Shown here: one piece after another, positions 33,987 to 42,880 of the stretch | Layout: every line of letters begins with the position of its first letter | How positions within the stretch are numbered: the first letter of the stretch is position 1 | Assembly (NCBI RefSeq): GCF_009729075.1 | Contig: NZ_VTGY01000015.1 | Span: 248,001 to 312,000 of the forward strand | Source: Mycolicibacterium sp. CBMA 226 | GTDB lineage: Bacteria > Actinomycetota > Actinomycetes > Mycobacteriales > Mycobacteriaceae | Length of the DNA: 64,000 nt | Direction of reading: 5' to 3' | The notes under the pieces: model-generated | Seen by the model: the letters and a program-made list of their open reading frames with translations, nothing else | Database searches by the model: none | Told to the model about the DNA's origin: nothing | Made by a program: the position numbers and the translations under genes

Positions 33987-34930
33987 CGGTCGTCCTGGTC
34001 GATCCGCGCCGCCCTTCGCTGATGCCGATCGACGCGCTGGTGCTGCTCACCGGCGATGTGCAGTACACCGAGGAGCTGCCGGTCAAGGTGCCGTGGTCCT
34101 TGCCGTCGGGCCGGCCGGCCTATGGCGATTCCGACAACCCGGCACCGGTGCTGTTGTCCTCCGATCCCGAGCATCCGCAGGTGCGGGCCCGCCTCGCCGC
34201 CGGCGAGCGGTTGATCGCGGTGGACGGTTCGCAGCCCGGGGAGCGGCTCATCGACGCCGTCACGATGATGGACAAGCTGCGCACCAACGGCCCGTGGGAG
34301 AGCGAGCAGACGCACGATTCGCTGCGCCGGTACCTGCTGGAGGAAACCTACGAGCTGTTCGACGCGGTCCGTGGCGGCAACGCCGACGACGTCCGTGAGG
34401 AACTCGGAGATGTGTTGCTGCAGGTGCTGTTTCATGCGCGCATCGCCGAAGATGCGCCGCTGCACCCGTTCGGCATCGACGACGTGGCCGACACGCTGAT
34501 CCGGAAACTGGGCAATCGCGTGCCGGCTGTTCTTGCCGGACAAGAGATTTCGCTGGAAGACCAGATCGCGCAATGGGAAGAGCGTAAGGCGCTCGAGAAA
34601 GCCGCGCGGACGTCGTGCATGGATGAGGTGCCGACGGCGCTGCCGGCACTGGCCCTGGCGCAGAAGCTGATCGAACGGACCGGCACGGCCGGGCTCCCCG
34701 CCGACCTGCTTCCGGCCGGACTCACTTCGGTGACGCTCGAACCCGGCGTCGACGCTGAAAGTACCTTGCGCACAGTGGCTCTGGAATTCATCGACACCGT
34801 GCGGGCGACCGAGCGCCGCATCGTCGCCGCCCGCCGCGGCGACGAAGTGGCGGTGGAGCTGGATGCCGCACCGCTGGGCGCGGTGTCAGAGGACGAGTGG
34901 CGGGAGCACTGGCCGGTTCAGGCCGACTGA
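33983..34930 (+). CDS. mazG: Nucleoside triphosphate pyrophosphohydrolase MazG
   Basis: A 315-aa protein with the MazG core SLRRYLLEETYELFDAVRGG and REELGDVLLQVLFHARIAED (about 110-155), which hold the Mg-binding glutamates and aspartate. It hydrolyses NTPs and dNTPs, including oxidised ones, to monophosphates. The N-terminus MTVVLVDPRRPSLMPIDAL matches the mycobacterial form (Rv1021). It is downstream of mfd through the repeat relay and overlaps the convergent hydrolase gene by 13 bases at the 3' end. Confidence 0.95.
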   Translation: MTVVLVDPRRPSLMPIDALVLLTGDVQYTEELPVKVPWSLPSGRPAYGDSDNPAPVLLSSDPEHPQVRARLAAGERLIAVDGSQPGERLIDAVTMMDKLRTNGPWESEQTHDSLRRYLLEETYELFDAVRGGNADDVREELGDVLLQVLFHARIAEDAPLHPFGIDDVADTLIRKLGNRVPAVLAGQEISLEDQIAQWEERKALEKAARTSCMDEVPTALPALALAQKLIERTGTAGLPADLLPAGLTSVTLEPGVDAESTLRTVALEFIDTVRATERRIVAARRGDEVAVELDAAPLGAVSEDEWREHWPVQAD

Positions 34931-35607
34931 GCGGCCTCCTCGATCAGGTCGGTCACCGGTACCGGCTGTGAGGCCAGCGACGCGTGTCCGCTGTCCAGTT
35001 CGATGATCTTGCGCGGGTTCATCCGCTGCGCCATCCGGCGTTCGTTGTCCGGGTGGATCATCCGGTCTTGCGTGGACACCTGGTACCACGTCGGCTTGGC
35101 CTTCCAGGCAGGTGCCGTGACCGCATCACCGAAAGTCGAGGCCAGCGGGGCATGTTGGGTCACGGCCATGACCAGCGCGTCATCTTCGGACAGGTCCTGA
35201 CAGAAGCTCTCCCGGAACTTGTCCTGGGGGAGCCAGAGGTAGCCGTCTGAATCAGAGGTGAAGTTGTCGAACGCTGTCGGTGGCACCTCCTGACTGAGAC
35301 CTGCGGGGCTTTCGCCGGCATCGGGCGCGAAGGCCGCGACGTACACCAGACCGGTAACGTTGGGCCGGTCGCCGGCTTCGGTGATTACCGCGCCGCCGTA
35401 CGAATGCCCGACCAGGACCACCGGGCCGTCGACCTGATCGACCATCTTGCGGGTGCGCTCGGCATCGTCGGCCAGCGACGTCAGCGGGTTCTCGACCGCG
35501 CGCAGCGACTCATAGCCGCGCCGGTGCAACTCCACGATCACGTGTGCCCAATGGGTGGCATCGCCCCAGAACCCGTGGACCAGGACGATGGTTGGTTTTT
35601 CGGTCAT
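34918..35607 (-). CDS. Alpha/beta hydrolase
   Basis: A 229-aa hydrolase with the oxyanion motif VLVHGFWGD near residue 10, nucleophile elbow LVGHSYGGAVI (Ser about 78), and a C-terminal histidine in ELDSGHASLASQP. It resembles small esterase/lactonase-like proteins. Its start lies 34 bases from the divergent AraC regulator, which may control it. Its 3' end overlaps mazG. The substrate is unknown. Confidence 0.85.
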   Translation of the reverse strand: MTEKPTIVLVHGFWGDATHWAHVIVELHRRGYESLRAVENPLTSLADDAERTRKMVDQVDGPVVLVGHSYGGAVITEAGDRPNVTGLVYVAAFAPDAGESPAGLSQEVPPTAFDNFTSDSDGYLWLPQDKFRESFCQDLSEDDALVMAVTQHAPLASTFGDAVTAPAWKAKPTWYQVSTQDRMIHPDNERRMAQRMNPRKIIELDSGHASLASQPVPVTDLIEEAAQSA

Positions 35608-35641
35608 GCGGTGACACTATTTGGACGATGAGGCAAGTTCA

Positions 35642-36601
35642 ATGACTGATAGTGCGTCAAATTTTGCTGATTCACCGGCGGTCGCACCCGCTGCCGAATC
35701 GGACGCATTCTCCGAGATCCTCCACACCGTTCGCTTACGCGGTCAGTCGGTCGTTCGCTACACACCCCCGACTGTTCCGTTCAACATCGCAATGCCCGGG
35801 CAACGCCTCCTGCACATCGTCGAGCGCGGCGAGGTCCGGTTGCAGGTGGGTGGTGATCCGCCGATCACGCTGGGCGACGGCGACCTCGTGCTGCTGGCCC
35901 GCGGCGACGGGCACCGGCTGCAGGCGGGACCCAGCGTGCCGGTTCGCGACCTCGCCGACGCCGACCGCTACACCGAGGAAGATGAACTCCCGCAGCAGGA
36001 TTCGCCGCGCTGGGTGACCGGGACGTTCGAGGTCGACGAAACCGTCGCCGATCCGTTGTTGTCGGTGCTGCCCCCGGCGATCGTGGTGCCCGGGCACGGG
36101 GTCGACCGGGAGTGGCTTGAGGTCAGCCTGCGGCTGCTCGTGGCAGAGGTTGCGTCGCCGCGGCCCGGGTCAGCGGTGATGATCTCGCGCATCCTGGACC
36201 TGTTGTTCATCCATACTCTGCGGGCCTGGTCGCGGGACGCGTCGGCGCCGCCGGGATGGTTGACCGCTGCGCTGGATCCGGCACTCGGCCAGGTCCTTTC
36301 GGCGATTCATCAGGATCTGGCGCGCCCGTGGTCGGTCGCCGAACTCGCGCAGATGGCCAACCTGTCGCGGACCGCCTTCGCCGAGCGGTTCACCCGGCTA
36401 CTGGGTTGCCCACCCGCGGGTTACCTGATCGATCGACGCCTGGACCGGGCGGCGCAACTGCTGCGAACCGACACCGCGTCGGTCGCTGCGGTCGCCGCAG
36501 CGGTGGGCTACTCCTCCGAGGCCGGATTCAGCCGGGCGTTCAGTCGGCGATTCGGGGCCCCGCCATTGCGCTGGCGGAATACCTCGGGCTGCGCCGACTG
36601 A
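35642..36601 (+). CDS. AraC-family regulator with cupin-type sensor domain
   Basis: A 319-aa protein. The N-terminal AraC-binding-like cupin (about 10-190) has ERGEVRLQVGG and DLVLLARGDGHRL. The C-terminal double HTH (about 210-315) contains WSVAELAQMANLSRTAFAERF and VAAAVGYSSEAGFSRAF then FGAPPLRWR. The ATG at 35642 is preferred over a TTG at 35621. It is divergent from the alpha/beta hydrolase, a common arrangement for a regulator and its target. Confidence 0.9.
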   Translation: MTDSASNFADSPAVAPAAESDAFSEILHTVRLRGQSVVRYTPPTVPFNIAMPGQRLLHIVERGEVRLQVGGDPPITLGDGDLVLLARGDGHRLQAGPSVPVRDLADADRYTEEDELPQQDSPRWVTGTFEVDETVADPLLSVLPPAIVVPGHGVDREWLEVSLRLLVAEVASPRPGSAVMISRILDLLFIHTLRAWSRDASAPPGWLTAALDPALGQVLSAIHQDLARPWSVAELAQMANLSRTAFAERFTRLLGCPPAGYLIDRRLDRAAQLLRTDTASVAAVAAAVGYSSEAGFSRAFSRRFGAPPLRWRNTSGCAD

Positions 36602-36708
36602 TCGGCCTGCATGCGACCACTCTGCTCGCCGAACCTGACTACACGGCGACTGTCTGGCTGGTATTCGGCCGTCAGGTCAGGCTCGCGGAGCGGGTGCGCG
36701 GTAGGGAC

Positions 36709-36764
36709 CGAACGCAACTGCACGGCGATTTTCCGGCAGGTTTTCCGCCACCCAGTTGCGTTCG
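36709..36764. terminator. 12-bp inverted repeat downstream of the AraC gene
   Basis: CGAACGCAACTG (36709-36720) and CAGTTGCGTTCG (36753-36764) are perfect 12-bp arms around a 32-base loop. It sits 107 bases past the AraC stop in a 296-base gap that otherwise shows no convincing gene. It may be a terminator or an operator pair. Confidence 0.45.
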
Positions 36765-36897
36765 AGAGCTTCTGAGCGCACGCTCGATTCACCGCCCGCC
36801 GGCGCAGAACTTGGGATCGGTAGCCGAGCGGCGCGGGTGTGATTCCTCCAACGACGCCGACCAACGAGCGTCCGAGAAACCTGAGGAAGGAATCACC

Positions 36898-37185
36898 ATG
36901 AAACTCCCCGCCGCCATCGCACAGCACGTCAACCGCTTCGATCGCCAGCAGAGCCTGATCATCGCGATCAGCACCGGGCTGCTGGCCTTCTGGTCGGGCT
37001 ACCGGGTCGCGTGGTCGCTGTACCTGACGGTCGCCTACGACTTCCTGTTCGGTTCGCTCGTCTTCCAGATCGCACTGTGGGGCGTGGTCGGTGCGGCAGC
37101 TGCGATCGCATCGCTCGCGTTCTACAACCGCTACCGCACCGCCGACCAGACCGGCACTCAGCCGAAGAGCGTCGAACCCCAGTAG
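36898..37185 (+). CDS. Small two-helix membrane protein of unknown function
   Basis: A 95-aa protein with GAAGGAA seven bases before its ATG. Residues about 19-40 (LIIAISTGLLAFWSGYRVAW) and about 50-75 form two hydrophobic helices, followed by a polar tail. Its last 28 bases overlap the convergent efeB. No family was recognised. Confidence 0.6.
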   Translation: MKLPAAIAQHVNRFDRQQSLIIAISTGLLAFWSGYRVAWSLYLTVAYDFLFGSLVFQIALWGVVGAAAAIASLAFYNRYRTADQTGTQPKSVEPQ

Positions 37186-38486
37186 TCCGACGAACCATCA
37201 CGCACACCTGGCGGGCAGGCGAAGATGCCGCTGCCGGTGTGCGTGATGTATTCGTTCAGGGCGTCGTTCATCGACAGCTTGGTCTGCATCGGGATGAACG
37301 ATTCGGCCGGGTTGCGGACGAATGCGATGAAGAACAGCCCCGCGTCCAGGTGGCCGAAACCGTCTGAGCCGTCGGTGAAGTTGTAGCCGCGGCGCAGAAT
37401 CTGGATGCCGTTGTTCGCTTCTGGGGAGGCCAGCCGCACGTGGGCGTCCTCGTCGATCAACGGCGCGCCGTCGGCACCCTTGCTGTCGAAGTCCAGCGCG
37501 GTGAACTCGTCGGTGTACCCGTTGGGTGCGCCGTTGCCCTTCTGCCGGCCGATGACGCGTTCCTGCTCGGCCAACACCGTGCGATCCCAGGATTCGATGA
37601 GCATGCGGATGCGTCGGCTGATCAGATACGAGCCGCCCGTCATCCAGGCCGGTCCGTCGCCCTTGCCGACCCAGACGTGCTTGTCGATCGCCGTGGTGTC
37701 CTCGGCCTTGAGGTTGTTCGTTCCGTCCTTGAACCCGAACAGGTTTCGTGGCGTGGACTGGCTGACCGTGGTCGACGAGGTGCGGCCGAACCCGAGCTGT
37801 GAGTACCGCACCGCGACGGTGCCGAAGCCCACACGGGCCAGGTTGCGGATGGCGTGCACCGCGACCTGCGGGTCGTTGGCACAGGCCTGGACGACGATGT
37901 CGCCGCCACAGCGCGCCGGCTCCAACTTTTCGTGACGGAACTTGGGCAGGTCCACCAGTGGCGCCGGCCGCTGGGCGTCGATGCCGAACCGGTCCTTGCC
38001 GTCCTTGCGGAAGAAGCTGGGACCGAAACCGATGGTGAGCGTCAACGCGGAGGGCGAAAGGCCAAGGGCCTCACCGGTATCAGCCGGCGGCGCGTACGGA
38101 TTCAGTCCGATGGCCCCGTGCGCGACGGCCTCTTCGCCGCGCGTCATGCGCTCGGCCATCTCGGTCCACTTCTTCAGCATCGCCACCACGTCGGCCGTCT
38201 TGTCCGTCGTGACGTCGAAGGTGGCGAAGTGCATCCGGTCCTGCGCGGCGGTGACGATGCCCGCCTGATGGGTGCCGCGGAACGGCACCGGCTTACTCAG
38301 GCTGTCCTCGACCACGGCCGCCGAAGAGCGGCCGGCCAGCGCACCGGTGGCGGCGGCGCCGACCACAGCGGCCGTCACCCCGGCTGCGCCGAACAGTTTG
38401 CGCCGGCTGAGCCTGCCGGAAGCGCCCTGTTCGGTCACGGCCGGTTCGGTGGCTCCGGCCTGCGCGTCACTGCTTGGCGACGACAC
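37158..38486 (-). CDS. efeB: EfeB, Tat-exported DyP-type haem peroxidase
   Basis: A 442-aa protein with a twin-arginine signal (LSRRKLFGAAGVTAAVVG, about 25-42), so it is exported folded. The DyP fold shows FGFKDGTNNL (the GxxDG motif, about 247-252), AVHAIRNLARVG and the C-terminal GLFFIAFVRNPAESFIP. EfeB helps ferrous/haem iron acquisition with EfeO and EfeU. The GTG start overlaps the efeO end by 20 bases. Confidence 0.94.
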   Translation of the reverse strand: MSSPSSDAQAGATEPAVTEQGASGRLSRRKLFGAAGVTAAVVGAAATGALAGRSSAAVVEDSLSKPVPFRGTHQAGIVTAAQDRMHFATFDVTTDKTADVVAMLKKWTEMAERMTRGEEAVAHGAIGLNPYAPPADTGEALGLSPSALTLTIGFGPSFFRKDGKDRFGIDAQRPAPLVDLPKFRHEKLEPARCGGDIVVQACANDPQVAVHAIRNLARVGFGTVAVRYSQLGFGRTSSTTVSQSTPRNLFGFKDGTNNLKAEDTTAIDKHVWVGKGDGPAWMTGGSYLISRRIRMLIESWDRTVLAEQERVIGRQKGNGAPNGYTDEFTALDFDSKGADGAPLIDEDAHVRLASPEANNGIQILRRGYNFTDGSDGFGHLDAGLFFIAFVRNPAESFIPMQTKLSMNDALNEYITHTGSGIFACPPGVRDGSSDYWGSTLFG

Positions 38487-39654
38487 CCTGCACCTCGCTG
38501 ACCTCCTTGCTCAACGCGTCAATCGCCTGCGAAAGCTCTTGCCGCTGAGGCTCGGTGACCTTGTCGTAGGACACGAAGCCGTCGCCCTGGCGGTACTTGT
38601 CCAGCAGCGTCTGAACCTTGTCGAACGCGGCGTCGACGTCCTTGCCCAGGCTGGGGTCGCGCTCATCGAGGATCGGGTCCAGCGAGCCGACCGCGGTCCG
38701 CGAGCCGTCGACGTTGGCCTGAAAATCCCACAGGTCGGTGTGGCTGAAGATGTCTTCCTCGCCGCTGATCTTGGTCTTGGCGATCTCGTCCAGCAGACCC
38801 TGGGCACCACCGGCGATCTTGGTGGAGTCGATGGTCCATTTCGGGTCCTTCACGCCGGCGTCGAGTTCCTTGACGTCGGCGAGCAGCTGGTCGGCCACCG
38901 CGCCGCTGTCGGGCTGCAGGCCGGTGACCCACAATTCCTTCTCCAGGCGGTGGAATCCGGTCCACTTGTCGCCGGGGCGGACGTCGGCCTCACGCAGGTC
39001 GATGCGCGGGTCCAGCTCATTCGGGAACGACTCGGCGACCGGCTCGATGCGCTCGTAGTAGGTGCGCGCCTTCGGGTACAGCGCCTTGGCGCCGGCCACG
39101 TCGCCCTTCTTCACCGCATCGACGAACGCCTGGGTGGCGGGCACCAGGGCGGTGGTCTGCTCGACGACGTACTTCTTGTAGAAGTCCGCGGCGTCCTTGA
39201 ACTTGCCGGTGTCGTCGATCTTGACGCTGTCGCCGGTGACGGTGAAGTCGCCGCGGATGCCGTCGCCGACCATGCCGGGCTTGCAGGCGGTCTTGTAGGT
39301 GCCGGCTTCGGGCAGCTGGACGATCAGCTTGCGCTGCAGGCCGGGGGAGACGTTCTCGATCTCACCCATGACCTTGTCGCCGGGGCCGTACACGTAGAAC
39401 TCGGTGACCTTGGTGCCGTTGTTGGTGACGATGAAGGTGCTCGGGCCCGTCTTGGCCGACGTCGCCGACAGCTTGCAGGCGTCGTCGGAGGCGGTGACGG
39501 TGATCTCGCCGGAGGCGGACTTGTTGTCGTCCGACTTGGAGGTGCACGCGGAGACCGCAGTCAGGCCGGCGAGCAGGGCTGCAGAGACGATTACCGTCTT
39601 GCTCCTCGCGTGCGCGGTCAGACCGGCCTTGGCGTTCAGGGCAGCGAGATTCAC
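38467..39654 (-). CDS. efeO: EfeO, iron uptake lipoprotein
   Basis: A 395-aa protein with signal peptide and lipobox ending LTAVSAC. The N-terminal cupredoxin-like domain spans about 45-150 and the C-terminal imelysin/M75 domain about 155-390, with HTDLWDFQANVDG and TGFHRLEKELW (HxxE metal site). It is thought to bind periplasmic iron and hand it to EfeU. The start overlaps the efeU stop as ATGA; downstream is efeB. Confidence 0.93.
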   Translation of the reverse strand: MNLAALNAKAGLTAHARSKTVIVSAALLAGLTAVSACTSKSDDNKSASGEITVTASDDACKLSATSAKTGPSTFIVTNNGTKVTEFYVYGPGDKVMGEIENVSPGLQRKLIVQLPEAGTYKTACKPGMVGDGIRGDFTVTGDSVKIDDTGKFKDAADFYKKYVVEQTTALVPATQAFVDAVKKGDVAGAKALYPKARTYYERIEPVAESFPNELDPRIDLREADVRPGDKWTGFHRLEKELWVTGLQPDSGAVADQLLADVKELDAGVKDPKWTIDSTKIAGGAQGLLDEIAKTKISGEEDIFSHTDLWDFQANVDGSRTAVGSLDPILDERDPSLGKDVDAAFDKVQTLLDKYRQGDGFVSYDKVTEPQRQELSQAIDALSKEVSEVQGVVAKQ

Positions 39655-40547
39655 TTAGCGGACCTTTCGAGGGTGGCAGCGGGGGTGGGTTTGGCTGCGA
39701 CGGGGCGCAGGAACAGCGTCAGGACGACCAGGAGGTAGGCCAGCCAGCAGACGAACTGCAGGATCGAAGGAGTGGGCGAGACATTGAAGACGCCCTGGAT
39801 CACCTGGCCGTACCACGACGACCAGTTGAACGCGCCGGTCAGGTCGAAGGCCTTGGCGCTCAGTCCGGGCAGCCAGCCGACGGTCTGCAGCGCACCGATG
39901 GCGTAGGACAGGATGCCCGCGGCGACAACGACCAGGAAAGCGCCGGTGTACCTGAAGAACTTGGCCAGATTGATCCGCAATGAGCCGATGTACATGCCGT
40001 AGGCGAACGCGATGGCGATGAGCACGCCGATCAGCAGCCCGGTCAACGGCCAAGCGGTTTCGGCGTTGGCGTAGCCGACCATGAACAGTGCCGTCTCGAC
40101 GCCCTCGCGGCCGACGGCCAGGAACGCCAGGGTGGCAACGGCCCAACCGCCTGACTCGAGGGCGCGAGCCATGTCGCTGCGCAGCTCACCGGAGATGGTC
40201 GCGGCGGCCTTCCGCATCCACAGCACCATCGTGGTGACGATAACGACGGCGACGAACGAGGCGACGCCGGCGATGGCCTCGGCCGCGAGGCCCGAGATGG
40301 TGTTCTCGCTGAGCTGGATCGACAGGAACACCCCGATGGTCATCGTGAGCGCGCCGGCGACCCCGAGCCAAACCCACTTCAGGGCGTCGCGCCGGTCGGA
40401 TTTCACGAGGAACGCGATGAGGATGGTGACGACAATCGCAGTTTCGAGGCCTTCACGAAGGCCGATCAGCAAGCTGCCGAAAAGCTGTGAGGAGATGCCA
40501 GGGCCTGCGGCAGTCAGCGCTGTCGAGACCGCGAAGGTAGTGGTCAT
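39651..40547 (-). CDS. efeU: EfeU, FTR1-type iron permease
   Basis: A 298-aa membrane protein with about seven helices and the two REGxE motifs of iron permeases: GLREGLETAIV in helix 1 and VGREGVETALF in helix 4. It carries iron inward. The ATG at 40547 is preferred over an in-frame TTG two codons earlier. It is the first gene of efeU-efeO-efeB, all coupled by overlaps. Confidence 0.95.
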   Translation of the reverse strand: MTTTFAVSTALTAAGPGISSQLFGSLLIGLREGLETAIVVTILIAFLVKSDRRDALKWVWLGVAGALTMTIGVFLSIQLSENTISGLAAEAIAGVASFVAVVIVTTMVLWMRKAAATISGELRSDMARALESGGWAVATLAFLAVGREGVETALFMVGYANAETAWPLTGLLIGVLIAIAFAYGMYIGSLRINLAKFFRYTGAFLVVVAAGILSYAIGALQTVGWLPGLSAKAFDLTGAFNWSSWYGQVIQGVFNVSPTPSILQFVCWLAYLLVVLTLFLRPVAAKPTPAATLERSAK

Positions 40548-40549
40548 CC

Positions 40550-40612
40550 GCAATCCTTAGGTAGACTAAACGGCAACTCAGGTTTGCCTTGCCAAAGCAA
40601 GGCAAGCCAACC
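40550..40612 (-). promoter_or_regulatory. Iron-box-like region upstream of efeUOB
   Basis: The minus strand carries TAAGGTTGGCTTGCCTTGC, GGCAAGGCAAACCTGA and GTTTAGTCTACCTAAGG in a row, each resembling the IdeR/DtxR box (consensus TTAGGTTAGGCTAACCTAA) with several mismatches. A perfect palindrome, TTGCCTTGC-CAAA-GCAAGGCAA (40584-40605), lies in the middle. Iron repression by IdeR is inferred. Confidence 0.5.
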
Positions 40613-40741
40613 TTATCAGCGGATGGGCGACCGTCGTAGTTTCGTGCCGCAAAGCTCACGCTCCGGGGTGCACACAGCTCGGCATGCGACGATGGCGGGA
40701 CGACGAATCCGTCGAGAATCTCTGTGCATGGGGGAGTACCG

Positions 40742-41467
40742 GTGTTGCGAGCGCGTTGGCTGCGGGCGAGCGCTGTCGTCGCCGCAACGGCGCTCCTGAT
40801 GGCCTCGAGCTGCTCGTTTCAGCCCGGCTACCTGCGCGGAGTGCCGCCGCCGCCCGGTGCGCCCGTGCCCCCGATCGATACTCATGTGAAGGGCCGCGGC
40901 GCCGACCAGCTGCGCGACTGGGCCGAGCATCTGGCGCCACCGCTGGGTATTCCGGTGATGGCACTCGAGGCCTACGGGTACGCCGCTCGCGTCGCCGAGG
41001 TGGAGAACCCCAAGTGCCACATCGGGTGGACGACGCTGGCGGGCATCGGGATGGTCGAGAGCCATCACGGCACCTACCGCGGCGCGACCATCGCCCCGAA
41101 CGGTGACGTCACACCGCCGATCCGTGGTGTGCCGCTCGACGGAACCATGAACAACATGCGGATTTCGGACTCCGACCTCGGCAACATGGACAACGACAGC
41201 GCCGTCGACCGCGCCATGGGGCCCATGCAGTTCATCCCGGACACCTGGCGGCTGTACGGCGTCGACGCCAACAACACCGGCTACGCCAGCCCCGACAACA
41301 TCGATGACGCAGCGCTGTCGGCGGCCGGTTATCTCTGCTACCGCGGCAAGGATCTGTCCAGCCCGCACGGCTGGATGGATGCGCTGCACGCCTACAACAT
41401 GTCCGACGACTACGCCCGCGCCGTTCGGGACTGGGCGACGGCGTACGCGAACGGGCACCAGAGATAG
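40742..41467 (+). CDS. lpqU: Lipoprotein LpqU, lytic-transglycosylase-like
   Basis: A 241-aa lipoprotein (signal peptide, lipobox MASSC) with an SLT-type domain: IGMVESHHGTYRG carries the catalytic glutamate, and AMGPMQFIPDTWRLYG is the family's GPMQF motif. It probably cleaves peptidoglycan glycan strands. The GTG at 40742 has GGGGGAG upstream; a GTG at 40724 is an alternative. It matches Rv1022 just before eno and is divergent from efeU. Confidence 0.9.
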   Translation: MLRARWLRASAVVAATALLMASSCSFQPGYLRGVPPPPGAPVPPIDTHVKGRGADQLRDWAEHLAPPLGIPVMALEAYGYAARVAEVENPKCHIGWTTLAGIGMVESHHGTYRGATIAPNGDVTPPIRGVPLDGTMNNMRISDSDLGNMDNDSAVDRAMGPMQFIPDTWRLYGVDANNTGYASPDNIDDAALSAAGYLCYRGKDLSSPHGWMDALHAYNMSDDYARAVRDWATAYANGHQR

Positions 41468-41567
41468 GTAGCCACGATCGCTACGCGTAGCTGCCGCACT
41501 TCCGGTCTTGGCACCGTTTAGGCTGATGGGCGTTCGCACGAGTCCGTGACGCCAAAGGGAGACCCAA

Positions 41568-42857
41568 GTGCCAATCATCGAACAGGTCGGAGCCCGCGAG
41601 ATTCTCGACTCCCGGGGAAATCCGACGGTCGAGGTCGAGGTCGCTCTGACCGATGGAACGTTCGCCCGCGCGGCCGTGCCGTCGGGCGCCTCGACCGGTG
41701 AGCACGAGGCTGTCGAACTGCGCGACGGTGGCCCTCGCTACCTCGGCAAGGGTGTCGAGAAGGCCGTCGAGGCCGTGCTCGACGAGATCGCTCCCGCCGT
41801 CATCGGCCAGGCCGCCGACGACCAGCGCATCATCGACCAGGCGCTGCTGGACCTGGATGGCACCCCGGACAAGTCGCGCCTCGGCGCCAACGCCATCCTC
41901 GGTGTTTCTCTGGCCGTGGCGAAGGCCGCCGCCGACTCCGCCGGTCTGCCGCTGTTCCGCTACATCGGCGGCCCGAACGCCCACATCCTGCCGGTTCCGA
42001 TGATGAACATCCTCAACGGTGGCGCCCACGCCGACACCGGCGTCGACGTCCAGGAGTTCATGGTTGCCCCGATCGGCGCCCCGACCTTCAAGGAGTCGCT
42101 GCGCTGGGGTGCCGAGGTCTACCACTCGCTCAAGTCGGTGCTCAAGAAGCAGGGGCTGGCGACGGGCCTCGGTGACGAGGGTGGTTTCGCGCCCGACGTC
42201 GCCGGCACCCACGCCGCGCTCGAACTGATCAGCACCGCCATCGATGCCACCGGTCTGAAGCTGGGCAGCGATGTGGCGCTGGCCCTGGATGTCGCCGCCA
42301 CCGAGTTCTACACGGACGGAACGGGTTACGCCTTCGAGAAGCAGACCCGCACCGCCGAGCAGATGGCGGAGTTCTACGCCTCGCTGCTCGATTCCTTCCC
42401 GTTGGTGTCGATCGAGGACCCGCTGTCGGAGGATGACTGGGACGGCTGGGTGGCACTGACCACCGCGATCGGTGACCGCGTTCAGCTCGTCGGCGACGAC
42501 CTGTTCGTCACCAACCCGGAGCGTCTGGAAGAGGGCATCGAGAAGGGCGCCGCCAACGCGCTGCTGGTCAAGGTGAACCAGATCGGCACGCTCACGGAGA
42601 CCCTGGACGCTGTCGCCCTGGCGCACGCGGCCGGCTACAAGTCGATGATGAGCCACCGCAGCGGCGAGACCGAGGACACCACCATCGCCGACCTGGCCGT
42701 GGCATGCAGCTGTGGCCAGATCAAGACCGGTGCCCCGGCCCGCAGCGAGCGCGTCGCCAAGTACAACCAGCTCCTGCGCATCGAGGAGACCCTGGGTGAC
42801 GCCGGGCGGTACGCCGGCGACCTGGCGTTCCCGCGTTTTGCGGTGGAAGCCAAGTAA
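41568..42857 (+). CDS. eno: Enolase
   Basis: A 429-aa enolase: AREILDSRGNPTVEVEV at the start, GDEGGFAPDV, the metal aspartate and glutamate in VSIEDPLSEDDW, LVGDDLFVTN, KVNQIGTLTETL and the signature MMSHRSGETEDT. It interconverts 2-phosphoglycerate and phosphoenolpyruvate. A GTG start at 41568 follows AAGGGAGA. It matches Rv1023 and is followed by the divisome gene 23 bases on. Confidence 0.98.
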   Translation: MPIIEQVGAREILDSRGNPTVEVEVALTDGTFARAAVPSGASTGEHEAVELRDGGPRYLGKGVEKAVEAVLDEIAPAVIGQAADDQRIIDQALLDLDGTPDKSRLGANAILGVSLAVAKAAADSAGLPLFRYIGGPNAHILPVPMMNILNGGAHADTGVDVQEFMVAPIGAPTFKESLRWGAEVYHSLKSVLKKQGLATGLGDEGGFAPDVAGTHAALELISTAIDATGLKLGSDVALALDVAATEFYTDGTGYAFEKQTRTAEQMAEFYASLLDSFPLVSIEDPLSEDDWDGWVALTTAIGDRVQLVGDDLFVTNPERLEEGIEKGAANALLVKVNQIGTLTETLDAVALAHAAGYKSMMSHRSGETEDTTIADLAVACSCGQIKTGAPARSERVAKYNQLLRIEETLGDAGRYAGDLAFPRFAVEAK

Positions 42858-42880
42858 TTTCGCGAGTCTGACCTACCGAT

